A stretch of DNA of 64,000 nucleotides from an uncultured Alphaproteobacteria bacterium (GTDB taxonomy: Bacteria; Pseudomonadota; Alphaproteobacteria; Caulobacterales; Hyphomonadaceae), in contig CAIKWZ010000043.1 in the NCBI GenBank assembly GCA_903831255.1, positions 157,116 through 221,115 on the forward strand, read 5' to 3'. This document shows, one piece after another, positions 1 through 9,179 of this stretch. The notes under the pieces are model-generated. The model ran no database searches. It had not been told where the DNA came from and saw only the letters and a program-made list of their open reading frames with translations. Both the position numbers and the translations under genes were made by a program. Numbering within the stretch: the first letter of the stretch is position 1; each line of letters begins with the position of its first letter.

Positions 1-902
1 ATGCGCACGGAAGGAAGCTTCCCCAGCTCCGCGATCAGGACCCGGCTCAGCGTCGTCATCCGCTTGCCGTTGAGATGAGAGGTCATCTGCTCGGCCAGCT
101 GCGCCCGGGCGTTCACCAGTTTTGCGCCTGTCGGCAGAGTTCCGAGCGCCAGATCTGCCGCGGCCCTGCGAAGGGACGCAGCCTGCCCATCCTGGCGAAT
201 GGCCGAGACCATGGGGATGGCCGCAGTGATCGCCCCGGCGAGGATCAGACCGGCGGCCAGACGCTGCAGGGCGCCAGCGTGCCTCGAGGCCTCGATCCGG
301 CCGAGGGCCGGATCGAAGTGAAGCTCGGTCAGGAGACGTCCCGAACGTATCGCCTCCCGAACCTCCGTCTCGAGGTCGCGCTCCGCGACGGTCTGCCCGC
401 TGAACAGGATGCGGGAGAGATCCTCTTCGCAGGCAAAGCCCCGCTCGGATCCTCTTGCAATGAGCCTGTCCTCGCGCAGGGCCGCTGACCACTCCGATGC
501 GGAGGGCTCCTGTAAAAGAAGACATTCGGGCATGATGCGGTCGGGAACAAAGCCCCGTGCGCGGGCCGCGGCAAGCTGGGCTTCCAGATCCCGCCTTGAA
601 GCGACGCTGACCAGGGCCATGCCCCCGGTCGCCGGTCCGAGGGCGACAACGCATCCCTCAGGCGGTTCTGCAAGATCGTCGGCCAGATCGAGGAGTGCGG
701 CGGCTCTTTGCTGCGCCGGCGTCTCCCCGCGAAGCGTCATCCGACGGACCGGGCATGTCTCTCCGGGCGCCACGAGAATGCACAGGCGCCCTTTTCCTGC
801 AGGGGGTCGTTCTGCATGCTGGACTGTTCCTGATGCGGTCGACCAGACATAGCGCCATGCGCCGCCTGCGACCGGGGGGAGGGCGAGACAGACTGGCGTC
901 AT
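1..902 (-). CDS. gspL: GspL, T2SS inner-membrane assembly platform protein (partial, runs off the left edge)
   Basis: The reading frame starts at an ATG (cat on the plus strand, 900-902) that overlaps the gspK stop in an ATGA arrangement and stays open to the window edge, giving about 300 residues. No ORF of this frame ends inside the window, so I translated it directly. The N-terminal half looks like the cytoplasmic actin-like domain of GspL. It is followed by a hydrophobic segment (about residues 220-238, LAAGLILAGAITAAIPMV) and a periplasmic start containing LNGKRMTTLSRVLIAELG, as expected for a bitopic GspL. GspL links the ATPase GspE to the inner-membrane platform. The missing C-terminus and presumably gspM and gspN lie to the left. 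The assignment rests on position after gspK plus topology, since GspL sequences diverge strongly. Confidence 0.85.
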   Translation of the reverse strand, partial: MTPVCLALPPVAGGAWRYVWSTASGTVQHAERPPAGKGRLCILVAPGETCPVRRMTLRGETPAQQRAAALLDLADDLAEPPEGCVVALGPATGGMALVSVASRRDLEAQLAAARARGFVPDRIMPECLLLQEPSASEWSAALREDRLIARGSERGFACEEDLSRILFSGQTVAERDLETEVREAIRSGRLLTELHFDPALGRIEASRHAGALQRLAAGLILAGAITAAIPMVSAIRQDGQAASLRRAAADLALGTLPTGAKLVNARAQLAEQMTSHLNGKRMTTLSRVLIAELGKLPSVR

Positions 903-1888
903 GGCGCATCGCTCCATCGTCGTGCAATCGGCCGCGCGGCGCCGTCTCTAAGGTCCAGGATTTCGCTCATCACGATGTCGGCGTCCAGATGGGTGATCTC
1001 CGCCGTCAGTTCGATGAACCGGGTCTTCAGACTCAGGGCTTCCATCGCTTCCTGTGGGAGTTCCATACTCCTGAGTTCGCGATGAGCGAAGAACTCTCCA
1101 AGACTTTTCCAGCCCTCGGCGGGACGGCTCCTGAGCACTTCCTCCGCTGCGCCTTCAGACAGTCTCCCCAGAAGCGCAGCGGACAGGATCCTCGCCTGAT
1201 CAGGGCTCAGAGTATTGATGCTGAGGGGCGAGGGGCCGGTGACGGGAAGGGTGCAGATATAGGGGCGCAGGAGCGCATAGATCTCTGGCGTGAACCCACG
1301 GATCGCCCGCAGTTCGGAGAGCTCGGAAAGGGGTTCTCCGCCGGTCAGGTATCGTCCGGCGCTCTGACGATAGGCGATATCGTCTCCCGTGACCGCCGAA
1401 CTCGAAGAGGCCGTATCCATCCACGCTCCGAGCGCCGCCACCAGCTCCTCGGCCTGGACGCTGGAGATGCCGAGGCCGGTCATCAGTTCGCGCACCTGCG
1501 CCGATCCGGTGGGATTGATCGCGTAGATATCGCCCGCGCCGGAGACCACGCTGTTGAGGTTGATGCATGAGCCGCCATCAACAGCCGATATCCTCATCAG
1601 GCCCTGATCCAGCGGGAAGGCCGCCTGCAGGGGGCCGGCCGCCAGAAGCGCCGTGAGTTCACCGGATCGTTCAAGGCGCTGGGCGGATGAGCGGGCATAG
1701 GCGTCGGCTCCTATGGCCAGCCATTGCGCCTGCATCTGGCTGGACAGGTTGGCGTCGAGACGCTGCGTTCGTCTCATGGTCTCCATCATCAGGGCGGCGA
1801 GCGAGGCGAGGGCGGCGACGATCACCAGCGCGGTCAGTAGGGCCGCTCCGCTTTGGGACGTGGACGGAAGTGTTCGTGTCGACCTCAT
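899..1888 (-). CDS. gspK: GspK, minor pseudopilin at the T2SS pseudopilus tip
   Basis: The protein has 329 residues, the usual size for GspK and much larger than the other pseudopilins. A short basic leader ends at Gly14, followed by the hydrophobic stretch AALLTALVIVAALASLAALM. The Glu normally found at mature position 5 of pseudopilins is absent (Thr here), a known hallmark of GspK. The large C-terminal part contains the helix-rich region typical of the family (for example LMTGLGISSVQAEELVAAL). GspK caps the GspI-GspJ-GspK tip complex in the periplasm. The ATG overlaps the end of gspJ by 4 bases and its stop overlaps the gspL start, so translation is probably coupled. Confidence 0.94.
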   Translation of the reverse strand: MRSTRTLPSTSQSGAALLTALVIVAALASLAALMMETMRRTQRLDANLSSQMQAQWLAIGADAYARSSAQRLERSGELTALLAAGPLQAAFPLDQGLMRISAVDGGSCINLNSVVSGAGDIYAINPTGSAQVRELMTGLGISSVQAEELVAALGAWMDTASSSSAVTGDDIAYRQSAGRYLTGGEPLSELSELRAIRGFTPEIYALLRPYICTLPVTGPSPLSINTLSPDQARILSAALLGRLSEGAAEEVLRSRPAEGWKSLGEFFAHRELRSMELPQEAMEALSLKTRFIELTAEITHLDADIVMSEILDLRDGAARPIARRWSDAP

Positions 1889-2472
1889 GCGCCGCCCCCG
1901 GGAATGAGGAAGAGCTGATCGAAGTCGCCGTCAGGCCCGAGATCGATCCGCAGACGCACAGCCCGTGGAAGGGGCCGTTCAGGAGAGCCTGGCCATCCTG
2001 AGACCCATTCATCTCCTTCCAGATAGCTGAGGGTCACAGCCCGAACTCCTGTCAGGAGAGGCTGGGTGGAGGCGGGCGGCGCGCCGTCGACGAACCGGCG
2101 GGACCGTCGCTCGATCACGCCTGCCTCGATGCGGTACTCGACGCTCTGCACGTCCGGTCGATCGTCCGCAACCAGACCATTTGCGCCGCGTCGCACGAGC
2201 GAGAGGAAAGCCCCCTCACCCTGAAGGCTCCGTCCCTGGAGGGCGGTCTGTGGCTTGCTCCCGTCCTCGGCCCGGGCTCGCCGGCTGGCCGCCTGGGTGA
2301 GGTCGAAGGAGAGCGCCGCCTGCAGACGCACCAGCTCGCCTGTGCGCAGCTCCCGCGTTTCAATCGTCTCCCGCGCATCCATGGCGTAGCCCGTCAGAAA
2401 GACGGATCCGACCGCCAGCAGCGACAGTGCGGCCATGGCGACAAGCAGTTCGACGAGCGAAAATCCTTTCAT
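1885..2472 (-). CDS. gspJ: GspJ, minor pseudopilin
   Basis: The 195-residue product begins MKGFSLVELLVAMAALSLLA, a class III prepilin signal with cleavage expected after Gly3, mature Phe1 and the conserved Glu5. The size and the beta-rich C-terminal half ending in a DGDFDQLFLIPGG stretch fit GspJ. GspJ forms the pseudopilus tip with GspI and GspK. The leader is only three residues long, like the shortest class III leaders. Overlaps of 4 bases with gspI upstream and gspK downstream place it in one translationally coupled operon. Confidence 0.93.
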   Translation of the reverse strand: MKGFSLVELLVAMAALSLLAVGSVFLTGYAMDARETIETRELRTGELVRLQAALSFDLTQAASRRARAEDGSKPQTALQGRSLQGEGAFLSLVRRGANGLVADDRPDVQSVEYRIEAGVIERRSRRFVDGAPPASTQPLLTGVRAVTLSYLEGDEWVSGWPGSPERPLPRAVRLRIDLGPDGDFDQLFLIPGGGA

Positions 2473-2843
2473 GGAAGGGCCATGAAGCTGGTCAGATTGA
2501 AGACGACCTGGCCCCGGGCCTCGGCCCGAACCTCGATATCAACCCTCAGCATGCCGGCGCCTGGGGCGGGCGAGACGGTCTGGGTCCATTCGAAGTCCTG
2601 ATTGAGCGCGCTCTCGCGCCCCTGTGTCCGCCCTTGCGGCGGAGGGGAAAGACGCGCCAGAGTCTCCACCATCCGGTTCTGTGCGACAAGGCGCGCCAGC
2701 ACCCGTTCTGAAGCGGCGCCCTGCGCGCGTGCGCCGCCTTCGATCGCGTTGATCATCGCCGCCGCCGCCAGCGCGACGACAGTAATCGCCACCATGACTT
2801 CCAGGAGAGAGAAACCTCTGTCTGCTGCGGGTCTGTCACTCAC
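2469..2843 (-). CDS. gspI: GspI, minor pseudopilin
   Basis: I prefer the GTG start at 2841-2843 (124 residues, MSDRPAADRGFSLLEVMVAI) over the longer ATG frame starting at 2870. A GGGAGG Shine-Dalgarno sits 6 bases before the GTG, and the overlap with gspH is then only 8 bases. The prepilin site is Gly10/Phe11 with Glu at mature position 5, followed by a hydrophobic helix rich in alanine. Length and the short C-terminal beta region (QDFEWTQTVSP) match GspI, which nucleates the pseudopilus tip complex. Confidence 0.93.
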   Translation of the reverse strand: MSDRPAADRGFSLLEVMVAITVVALAAAAMINAIEGGARAQGAASERVLARLVAQNRMVETLARLSPPPQGRTQGRESALNQDFEWTQTVSPAPGAGMLRVDIEVRAEARGQVVFNLTSFMALP

Positions 2844-3333
2844 CGACCGCCTCCCGGAGGATGCGGCCATCGCCGGTGACGGTAAGGTCGTAGGCGCGCC
2901 CGTCTCTGAACAGGGTCAGCCGGGCTCCTTCGGTGAGCCCGGTCGCATCAAACACGATCGCCCCCTCCGGTCCGCTCTCGCCGATCTGAAGCGATGAACC
3001 GGTAACCCAGGGCGTCGCGGTTCCGGACGGATCGAGGGCCGTCCACCCGGATCGCGTCCTGACCTTGCGCTCATAGCCTTCTGAGGAGAACAGGACCTGG
3101 ACCGCCCGGTTCCGGATGAGCGCGGCGTCTCGCGCCCCTGAGATCGAGGCGGCGAGGCGATCGACCTCGCGCCCCAGCGTCTCGCGGGGGCCGCCCAGGG
3201 TCAGCATCGCGCCGGCGGTGATGAGGCCCATGATAAACAGCGCCGTCATCATCTCGACGAGAGAGAAGCCTGCGTCCGCTCTGCGCGGAGTGTCCCTGTC
3301 AGGATCGGCGTCTGCGACGAACAGGCTCGGCAT
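2836..3333 (-). CDS. gspH: GspH, minor pseudopilin
   Basis: The product (165 residues from ATG 3333; a TTG at 3342 overlapping the gspG stop is an alternative start) has the prepilin motif DAGFSLVEMMTALFIMGLI with Gly at -1 and Glu at mature position 5, after a leader of about 22 residues. The C-terminal domain contains beta-strand sequences such as GRAYDLTVTGDGRI, as in the GspH/FimT family. GspH connects the major pseudopilin shaft to the tip. It lies between gspG and gspI in canonical order. Confidence 0.92.
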   Translation of the reverse strand: MPSLFVADADPDRDTPRRADAGFSLVEMMTALFIMGLITAGAMLTLGGPRETLGREVDRLAASISGARDAALIRNRAVQVLFSSEGYERKVRTRSGWTALDPSGTATPWVTGSSLQIGESGPEGAIVFDATGLTEGARLTLFRDGRAYDLTVTGDGRILREAVGE

Positions 3334-3338
3334 GGCGA

Positions 3339-3827
3339 TCAATCAGGCGATCCAGCAGGTCCGATGTCGGCATCAAGCCCCGATCCGCCTTCAAGTCCGT
3401 CGGCGCCCAGCGAACGGATCTCGAACGCCCCGTTTCGTCCTGGGGCCGCATAAACATAGGGCTGCCCCCACGGGTCGTCCGGAAGTCGACGAATGTATCC
3501 GCCTTCCCGATAGAGTTCCGGGCGGCGAAGATCTCCCGGGGCTGTCACCAGAGCTTCAAGACCCTGTGCGGTCGTCGGGTAGGAGAACATGTCGAGACGA
3601 AAGCTTTCGATCGCCTGCTCGAGAATCGCAATATCTGTCCGAGCCTTTTCCACCATCGCCTTATCCCGGCTCGGCAGGACATTAATCAGGACAATCGTCG
3701 ACAGAAGGCCGATGATGACGATGGTCACCATCAGCTCGATGAGACTGAAACCCGCTTGACGGCTCAGACGGCGCCGAGCGTGTTGATCTGCAGGATCGGA
3801 AGCAGGATGGACAGGATCACAAGGCAT
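3339..3827 (-). CDS. gspG: GspG, major pseudopilin of the T2SS
   Basis: The protein has 162 residues with an unusually long 26-residue leader before the cleavage site (AGFSLIELMVTIVIIGLL, Gly26/Phe27, Glu31). The C-terminal part has the hallmark GspG features YPTTAQGLEALV, a DPWGQPYVY stretch and a D-rich end (GADGLEGGSGLDADIG) like the calcium site of major pseudopilins. The start overlaps gspF by 64 bases, but the ATG at 3827 has a textbook GGGAGG six bases upstream, so I accept it. GspG polymerises into the periplasmic pseudopilus that pushes substrate through GspD. Confidence 0.95.
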   Translation of the reverse strand: MPCDPVHPASDPADQHARRRLSRQAGFSLIELMVTIVIIGLLSTIVLINVLPSRDKAMVEKARTDIAILEQAIESFRLDMFSYPTTAQGLEALVTAPGDLRRPELYREGGYIRRLPDDPWGQPYVYAAPGRNGAFEIRSLGADGLEGGSGLDADIGPAGSPD

Positions 3828-4975
3828 ACGACGCCTCCCATGATAACGATGATTGCAGGTTCTAGCAGGCTGAGACCGACCGCGGTCGCCGTCCGGAATT
3901 CGCGTTCGAGATAGTCCGCCGCTCTCTCGAGCATCGCCTCCAGGCGGCCGCTCGTCTCGCCGCTCGCGGTCAGATAGACCAGGAGCGGCGGAAAGACCCC
4001 GGTGCGCTTCATGGCGGCCGACAATCCTGAACCCTCGCGCACTGAAGTCGCCATCTGCGCCGCCGCCTGCCGCAGAACGGCGTTTCCGTTGGCGCGGCCG
4101 GCAAGTTCGAGGGCTTCGAGAACAGGCAGGCCGCTGGCGATCATCGTTGCAAGTGACCGCGACAGGTGGGCGGCTTCCACCTGTCGCAGAAGCGGGCCGA
4201 TGAGAGGGAGCGACAGTGCGATCCCATCCGCCTTAAGTCTGATCGCCGGACGCGACAGGGCCCATGCCCCGGTGACGATGGTCAGGATGATGACGATGGC
4301 GAGAAGCCATCCCCAGTCGACCAGAAATCGCGAGAGGCCGATGATTGCAAGGGTGAGGCCAGGGAGCTCCTGTCCTGAGACGTTGAACTGGTCGACGACC
4401 CTGGGAACGACGAAGGTCATGAGGGCGGTAATCACCGCCATCGCCACCACAGCGAGGACAATGGGATAGACCAGAGCGGTCGTGATCTTCGAACGGATCT
4501 CCTGCTGGGCTTCCAGAAGATCGGCGAGCCGTTCAAGGATGACCGGCAGCGAGCCGGAGGCTTCTCCTGCCGAGACCATAGCCCGATAGGTCGCCGGAAA
4601 GGCCCGGCCCGAGCGCGTCATGGCGTCCGAGAGGCGCAGGCCCTCGAGAACGCCTGCATGGGTGAGAGCGAGGACCCTGCGCGACCTGATGTCGGCGGTC
4701 TGCTCGGCGAGGGTCCGAAGCGCCTCTTCCAGAGGCGCGACGCTTGCGAGCGTCGAGAGCTGGCGTGTGATCAGAGCAAGGGATTTCGCCGACAGGGCGG
4801 GACCGCCGCCCTGAGCGGCGGCTTCGGATCCCGTCCTCGAAACGGCGTGAATGGTGCTGAGTAGAAGACCCTGAGACTGCAGCAGAGCGCGCAGGGCATC
4901 GACATCCGCCGCCGTCAACCTCCGGCGACGGGTCCGGCCCTCACGGTCGATGACGGAGCATTCATAGGTCCGCAT
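3764..4975 (-). CDS. gspF: GspF, T2SS inner-membrane platform protein
   Basis: The 403-residue protein has the duplicated T2SSF domain architecture: a cytoplasmic domain near 65-185, two membrane segments (about 165-190 and 215-240), a second cytoplasmic domain near 260-370 and a C-terminal membrane segment (AIIVIMGGVVCLVILSILLP). Conserved sequences such as PATYRAMVSAGEASGSL and FPPLLVYLTASGETSGRL mark the two repeats. GspF couples GspE ATP hydrolysis to pseudopilus assembly. Its start overlaps gspE by 14 bases and its end overlaps gspG by 64 bases. Confidence 0.96.
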   Translation of the reverse strand: MRTYECSVIDREGRTRRRRLTAADVDALRALLQSQGLLLSTIHAVSRTGSEAAAQGGGPALSAKSLALITRQLSTLASVAPLEEALRTLAEQTADIRSRRVLALTHAGVLEGLRLSDAMTRSGRAFPATYRAMVSAGEASGSLPVILERLADLLEAQQEIRSKITTALVYPIVLAVVAMAVITALMTFVVPRVVDQFNVSGQELPGLTLAIIGLSRFLVDWGWLLAIVIILTIVTGAWALSRPAIRLKADGIALSLPLIGPLLRQVEAAHLSRSLATMIASGLPVLEALELAGRANGNAVLRQAAAQMATSVREGSGLSAAMKRTGVFPPLLVYLTASGETSGRLEAMLERAADYLEREFRTATAVGLSLLEPAIIVIMGGVVCLVILSILLPILQINTLGAV

Positions 4976-6449
4976 GGGCGTCCGCCTCCCGCCGCATCAG
5001 GCGCGCCGCTTCTTCGGGGCTGGTGACGCCTTCAGTCACCAGAACTCGTGCGCTGTCCGAGAGCCGGGCTGAGTCTGCAAATGCATGAGCCGCCATCTCG
5101 GTTTCCGTCGCATTGGCCCCGATAAGCTGGCGCATTGTCTCGTCAATCCGCACCGCCTCATAGACCCCCGTCCGGCCAATGAACCCGGTGTGCCCGCATT
5201 TCGCGCATCCGCTGGCCCGCCAGACCGGCGCATCTTCTGCAAGACCGATCAGGCGACCGACAGCCGCTCCAACAGGTTCGCAGCGCCGGCAGGACGGGCA
5301 CAGCCGTCGAACCAGTCTTTGAGCAAGAACCATTCGCAGTGTCGAGGCGAGCAGGAAAGGCTCAACTCCCATATCTCTCAAACGCGTGACGGCGCCGATA
5401 GCGTCGTTCGTATGGACGGTCGAAAGCACGAGGTGCCCCGTCAGGCTGGCCTGCACGGCGATCTGAGCGGTTTCGGAATCGCGGACCTCGCCGACCAGGA
5501 CAATATCCGGATCCTGTCGGAGGATGGCTCTCAGACCGGCCGCGAAGGTCAGGCCGACCTTGGTGTTCACCTGGGTCTGGCCGACGCCGTCGACCGCGTA
5601 TTCAACCGGATCCTCGATCGTCAGAATGGACCGGGCGCCGTCATTGAGCCGGCGAAGTCCGGCATAGAGCGTGGTGGTCTTTCCAGACCCGGTCGGTCCT
5701 GTGACCAGAACAATTCCATTGGGATCCGCAAGAGACGCCTCGAACGCTTCGCGGATCGCCGTCGGCATGCCGAGATCATCGAGGCCGAGGCCCGCCTTAT
5801 CCCGGTCCAGAAGTCGCATCACCACCCTCTCGCCGACGCGTGAGGGCAGGGTTGAGACCCGCACATCGAGCGCGCGTCCGCCGAGGGTCAGGGAGATACG
5901 TCCATCCTGCGGAAGGCGGCGCTCTGCGATATCCAGCCTCGCCATCACCTTGACACGAGAGACCAGCAACGGACCGAGCCGCGCCGTCAGCCTGGCGGCT
6001 TCACGCAGGACCCCGTCGGTACGCAGACGAACGACGAGGTGGCTCTCATAGGGTTCGATATGTATGTCCGACGCTCCAAGGCGCGCGGCCTCCGCGATCA
6101 GACCGTTGATCAGGCGGATGATCGGGGCGTCGTCGTTTGTATCCAGAAGATCGGCGATCGCGGGCATGTCCCCCAGAAGATCCGACAGCCCGCCGGCAAG
6201 TCCGGCCGCCTCAGCGTCCTCTATCCCCAGATCGCCTGCAGAATAATGCTCGGACAGCCGCGCTTCGAAGGCCGCTGCATCGAGCATGCTGACCGCAAGT
6301 GGTCCGCGGCTCGCGCGTCGGACCTCGAGCAGCGACATCGGGTCAGCGCCTTCTCGCACGAAGACCTGAGCGGCCTCCTCGCCGGGCAGCGCAATCATCC
6401 CGTTGCGGCGGGCGAACGCGTAGGGAAGAAGAGTTCCGGAACGGGTCAT
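4962..6449 (-). CDS. gspE: GspE, T2SS assembly ATPase
   Basis: The 495-residue protein has all GspE/PilB landmarks: Walker A GPTGSGKTTT at 251-260, an Asp box near 275-285 (ILTIEDPVE), Walker B around 309-322 (RQDPDIVLVGEVRD), a His box GHLVLSTVHTN at 338-348, and a tetracysteine zinc site (CPSC at 384-387, CAKC at 415-418). The N-terminal N1E-like domain that contacts GspL occupies roughly residues 1-100. It powers pseudopilus growth at the cytoplasmic face. The stop of gspD overlaps the ATG. Confidence 0.97.
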   Translation of the reverse strand: MTRSGTLLPYAFARRNGMIALPGEEAAQVFVREGADPMSLLEVRRASRGPLAVSMLDAAAFEARLSEHYSAGDLGIEDAEAAGLAGGLSDLLGDMPAIADLLDTNDDAPIIRLINGLIAEAARLGASDIHIEPYESHLVVRLRTDGVLREAARLTARLGPLLVSRVKVMARLDIAERRLPQDGRISLTLGGRALDVRVSTLPSRVGERVVMRLLDRDKAGLGLDDLGMPTAIREAFEASLADPNGIVLVTGPTGSGKTTTLYAGLRRLNDGARSILTIEDPVEYAVDGVGQTQVNTKVGLTFAAGLRAILRQDPDIVLVGEVRDSETAQIAVQASLTGHLVLSTVHTNDAIGAVTRLRDMGVEPFLLASTLRMVLAQRLVRRLCPSCRRCEPVGAAVGRLIGLAEDAPVWRASGCAKCGHTGFIGRTGVYEAVRIDETMRQLIGANATETEMAAHAFADSARLSDSARVLVTEGVTSPEEAARLMRREADAHADL

Positions 6450-8416
6450 GGACGGCTCGCCTGCGCCCCCGGCGAGGGGGCGCCCAGCGCTTCTGTCAGG
6501 CTGGCCGTTCCGCTGGCCTCCGTTTGACGACGGACCATGTCGTCGATCTTCGGCGAGGTCGCAGCCCGGGCGTCTCCGGGAGATTTCAGAATAAGAGGAC
6601 GGATGAACACCATCAGATTGGTCCGGGTCTCATCGCGGGATTCGGAGCGGAACAGGCCTCCGACAACGGGAATGTCTCCCAGCACCGGGACTTTTTCCAC
6701 TCCGAGGCTTTCTCCGCGGTCAAGCAGTCCGCCCAGCACGACCACCTCGCCATTATCGACCATCACCGTGGTCTCGATTTCGCGCTTGTTGAAAATGAGT
6801 TCCTGGCCGGGAGACAAAGGCGGCACGACGCTCGAGACTTCCTGCTTGAGGAAGAGCGTGATCGCGCCGTCCGCATTGATCTGCGGTCGCACGCGCAGCT
6901 TCACGCCGACATCCTGCCGCTCAATGGTGCGGAAGGGATTGGAGTTATTCTCCCCCAGAACCTCTCCGGTCGTGACGGGAACCTCCTGGCCGACCAGGAT
7001 CGAGGCCTCACGATTATTGAGTGTCAGGATCGAGGGGGTCGACAGAAGATTGGATCCGCTGTCTCGCCGGACGGCATTGATGATCATGCCAAAAAGGCCG
7101 TCGCCGGAGAGGTCGTCGGCGACGCCGGCGACCGCACCGGTCGCGCGCGAAATCGATCCGGCCGCCGCTGTCTGAAGATCCTTGAGGAGGGAGGAGTCCT
7201 CAGGCAGGGAGCGTCCCGCCGTTGCGGCGCCGGCGACGGTGAGCAGATTGGGCCGTGCGCCGCTGTAGGCGGTGGCGAAGAACGGGATCGAGGCGCCATC
7301 CTGCCCTGAGAGAAGGAACTGTACGCCTAGGTCTTTGGCGACGCCGTCTGAGACCTCAACCACGATCGCCTGGACAAGAACCTGTTCGCTGCGCTTGTCG
7401 ATCTGGCGGACGATTGTCTCGATCTCTGACTGAACGGTGGGCTCGGCCCGCACGACGATGGCGTTGGCGCCTTCAAACAGTGCGACGCTGCCCTTTCCCC
7501 CGGGGCGCGGAGCGCCCTGCGCGGTTCCGGTTTGCTGGCTGCTGTCCGCCCCCTGACCGAGAAGGGTCCTGACGAGATCGAGAACTGCCGCCGCATCCGT
7601 GTTCTGCAGGAAGATTACCCGTGTATCGCCGCTCGGCTGAGCCTGGTCGTCGAGCTGCGTGGTGATCTCACGCAGCCGGCTTACCGTATCCGAAGGGCCA
7701 CGAATGACGAGGGAATTGGATGCCTCGACCGCTGTAAAGCTGGCGGACGACAGCGACTTGGACGGATCGGCGCCCGCCCCGGTGATCTCGCGAAGCGCCT
7801 CGACCAGGACGCTCGGGCTTGAGTTCTTGAGCCTTACGATTTCGATGACATCCGTATCCCGGTCGAGATCGGTCACGAGCGAGGCGAGCCGGCGGACATT
7901 GTCTGCGAAATCGGTGATGACGATGGCGTTCGCGCGCGGAGCTGCGCTGACCTGTCCGCCTTTGCCGACCAGTCGTTCGATAACGGGCAGGATGGAGGCG
8001 GGATCTCGGGACTTCAGCCGCACCACCTGGGTCACGAAGCGTTCGGCCCCGGGGCCGGAGGGCTGGGTTGCCCCGTCCTCTCCGGGGGTGATCCGGATCG
8101 CTCCCGAGGCGGTGGGCACAGCGATGTATCCGTGCGCCCGGAGAGTGGCGAGAAAAACCTCATACATCTGCTCAGAAGAGAGCGCTGCTCCTGAGGCGAT
8201 GGTGACATTCCCCTGAACGCGGGGATCGATGACGAACGTCTTGCCGGTCATGCGGGAGACGTCCTGGATCAGGGCCCGGATGTCGGCGCTCTGGACATTG
8301 AGGGTCTGCTTACCGTTTTCCTGAGTTCCCGCCATGGGGGCTGTCGACAGGATCAGCGCCGTCGCGGCGGCGGCCTGCAGGAGAGAGCGCGCCAGGGTCC
8401 AGGTCCGCTTCGTCAT
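6446..8416 (-). CDS. gspD: GspD, outer-membrane secretin of the T2SS
   Basis: This 656-residue protein has a signal peptide (about 1-30), an N0 domain (ADIRALIQDVSRMTGKTFVI), N1-N3 repeats (for example VVRLKSRDPASILPVIERLV and IVRLKNSSPSVLVEALREI) and a C-terminal secretin domain with VPVLGDIPVVGGLFR and the preceding VVVLGGL. The Ser/Gly/Gln-rich linker around 275-310 lies in N3. No GspS-binding S-domain tail is obvious beyond about 25 residues after the secretin core. GspD forms the multimeric exit channel. The ATGA overlap with gspC indicates coupling. Confidence 0.96.
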   Translation of the reverse strand: MTKRTWTLARSLLQAAAATALILSTAPMAGTQENGKQTLNVQSADIRALIQDVSRMTGKTFVIDPRVQGNVTIASGAALSSEQMYEVFLATLRAHGYIAVPTASGAIRITPGEDGATQPSGPGAERFVTQVVRLKSRDPASILPVIERLVGKGGQVSAAPRANAIVITDFADNVRRLASLVTDLDRDTDVIEIVRLKNSSPSVLVEALREITGAGADPSKSLSSASFTAVEASNSLVIRGPSDTVSRLREITTQLDDQAQPSGDTRVIFLQNTDAAAVLDLVRTLLGQGADSSQQTGTAQGAPRPGGKGSVALFEGANAIVVRAEPTVQSEIETIVRQIDKRSEQVLVQAIVVEVSDGVAKDLGVQFLLSGQDGASIPFFATAYSGARPNLLTVAGAATAGRSLPEDSSLLKDLQTAAAGSISRATGAVAGVADDLSGDGLFGMIINAVRRDSGSNLLSTPSILTLNNREASILVGQEVPVTTGEVLGENNSNPFRTIERQDVGVKLRVRPQINADGAITLFLKQEVSSVVPPLSPGQELIFNKREIETTVMVDNGEVVVLGGLLDRGESLGVEKVPVLGDIPVVGGLFRSESRDETRTNLMVFIRPLILKSPGDARAATSPKIDDMVRRQTEASGTASLTEALGAPSPGAQASRP

Positions 8417-9159
8417 GGTCGGCTCCTTGAGGTATGGGTGATCATGGCCTGGCCGGCCCGCTCGAAACGGATCTCAACAGGGGAGGCGGCCATGAGTGCG
8501 CGCTCGAAATCCGCTTGCTCGAGGCTGGAGGCCGACTTCCGGTCGATTTGCGTAATGATATCGCCGTCGCGAAGGCCGGTCCCGCCGAGCGTCGAGGTCT
8601 CGCCCGACAGGACAATCCGGAGGCCTTGAGATCCGCCCGACGTTTCCGTCGGCAGGAGGCTCAGCCCCGCTATGGTCAGAGCCGGCGACTCGGTTGGGGC
8701 AGAGAACGCGGTGACCATCGACGCTTGAGGAAACGCGATCGTCACCCGACCCGATGGTCCTTCGAGGATGACATGATCGGGAGCGATCGATACCAGCCGC
8801 AGGCCGGGCGCCGCTTCCTCTCCCAGTAGCACCAGCCTTTGGGCGCCTCCGGGAGGCGCAAGAATGGCTGACCCGCCGTCCGCGCCCGTTCTCACAGCCT
8901 GCAGAGTAAAGCCGGATGCGTTCGCAGCGGGCGCCATCGGCACGGCGCCTCGGTTGAATGGATCGTCCGCCAGGGGAGCTGACGGCGCCGTCACAGAGGC
9001 CATGACGGTTCTTGATGGACGAAAAATCGGGACAGGAGCGAGGGCGGCCCACACCATCATGGCGCCGGCTGCCGACAAAGACACGATCCAGAATGCATCA
9101 AGCGCGACGGCAAGGCCGTCGCGCCGAACGCGCTCCGCTAGAGGCTCAAACCGCTTCAT
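8413..9159 (-). CDS. gspC: GspC, T2SS inner-membrane/secretin linker with PDZ domain
   Basis: I choose the ATG at 9157-9159 (248 residues, MKRFEPLAERVRRDG) because an AGGAGAGGAA Shine-Dalgarno-like run precedes it. A TTG at 9219 overlapping the receptor stop is an alternative start. The protein has one N-terminal membrane segment (WIVSLSAAGAMMVWAAL), a periplasmic homology region (about 90-150, including RLVLLGEEAAPGLRLVSI) and a C-terminal PDZ domain (about 170-245, with GTGLRDGDIITQIDRKSASS). GspC recruits substrates and joins the inner-membrane platform to GspD. It is the first gsp gene after the TonB receptor. Confidence 0.9.
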   Translation of the reverse strand: MKRFEPLAERVRRDGLAVALDAFWIVSLSAAGAMMVWAALAPVPIFRPSRTVMASVTAPSAPLADDPFNRGAVPMAPAANASGFTLQAVRTGADGGSAILAPPGGAQRLVLLGEEAAPGLRLVSIAPDHVILEGPSGRVTIAFPQASMVTAFSAPTESPALTIAGLSLLPTETSGGSQGLRIVLSGETSTLGGTGLRDGDIITQIDRKSASSLEQADFERALMAASPVEIRFERAGQAMITHTSRSRP

Positions 9160-9179
9160 CACACCCTTCGTCGCTTCCT

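Noticed and set aside
695..1570. Long plus-strand frame opposite gspL and gspK
   Set aside because: Antisense shadow of the gspK and gspL frames, which have clear domains and order; no ribosome site or family.
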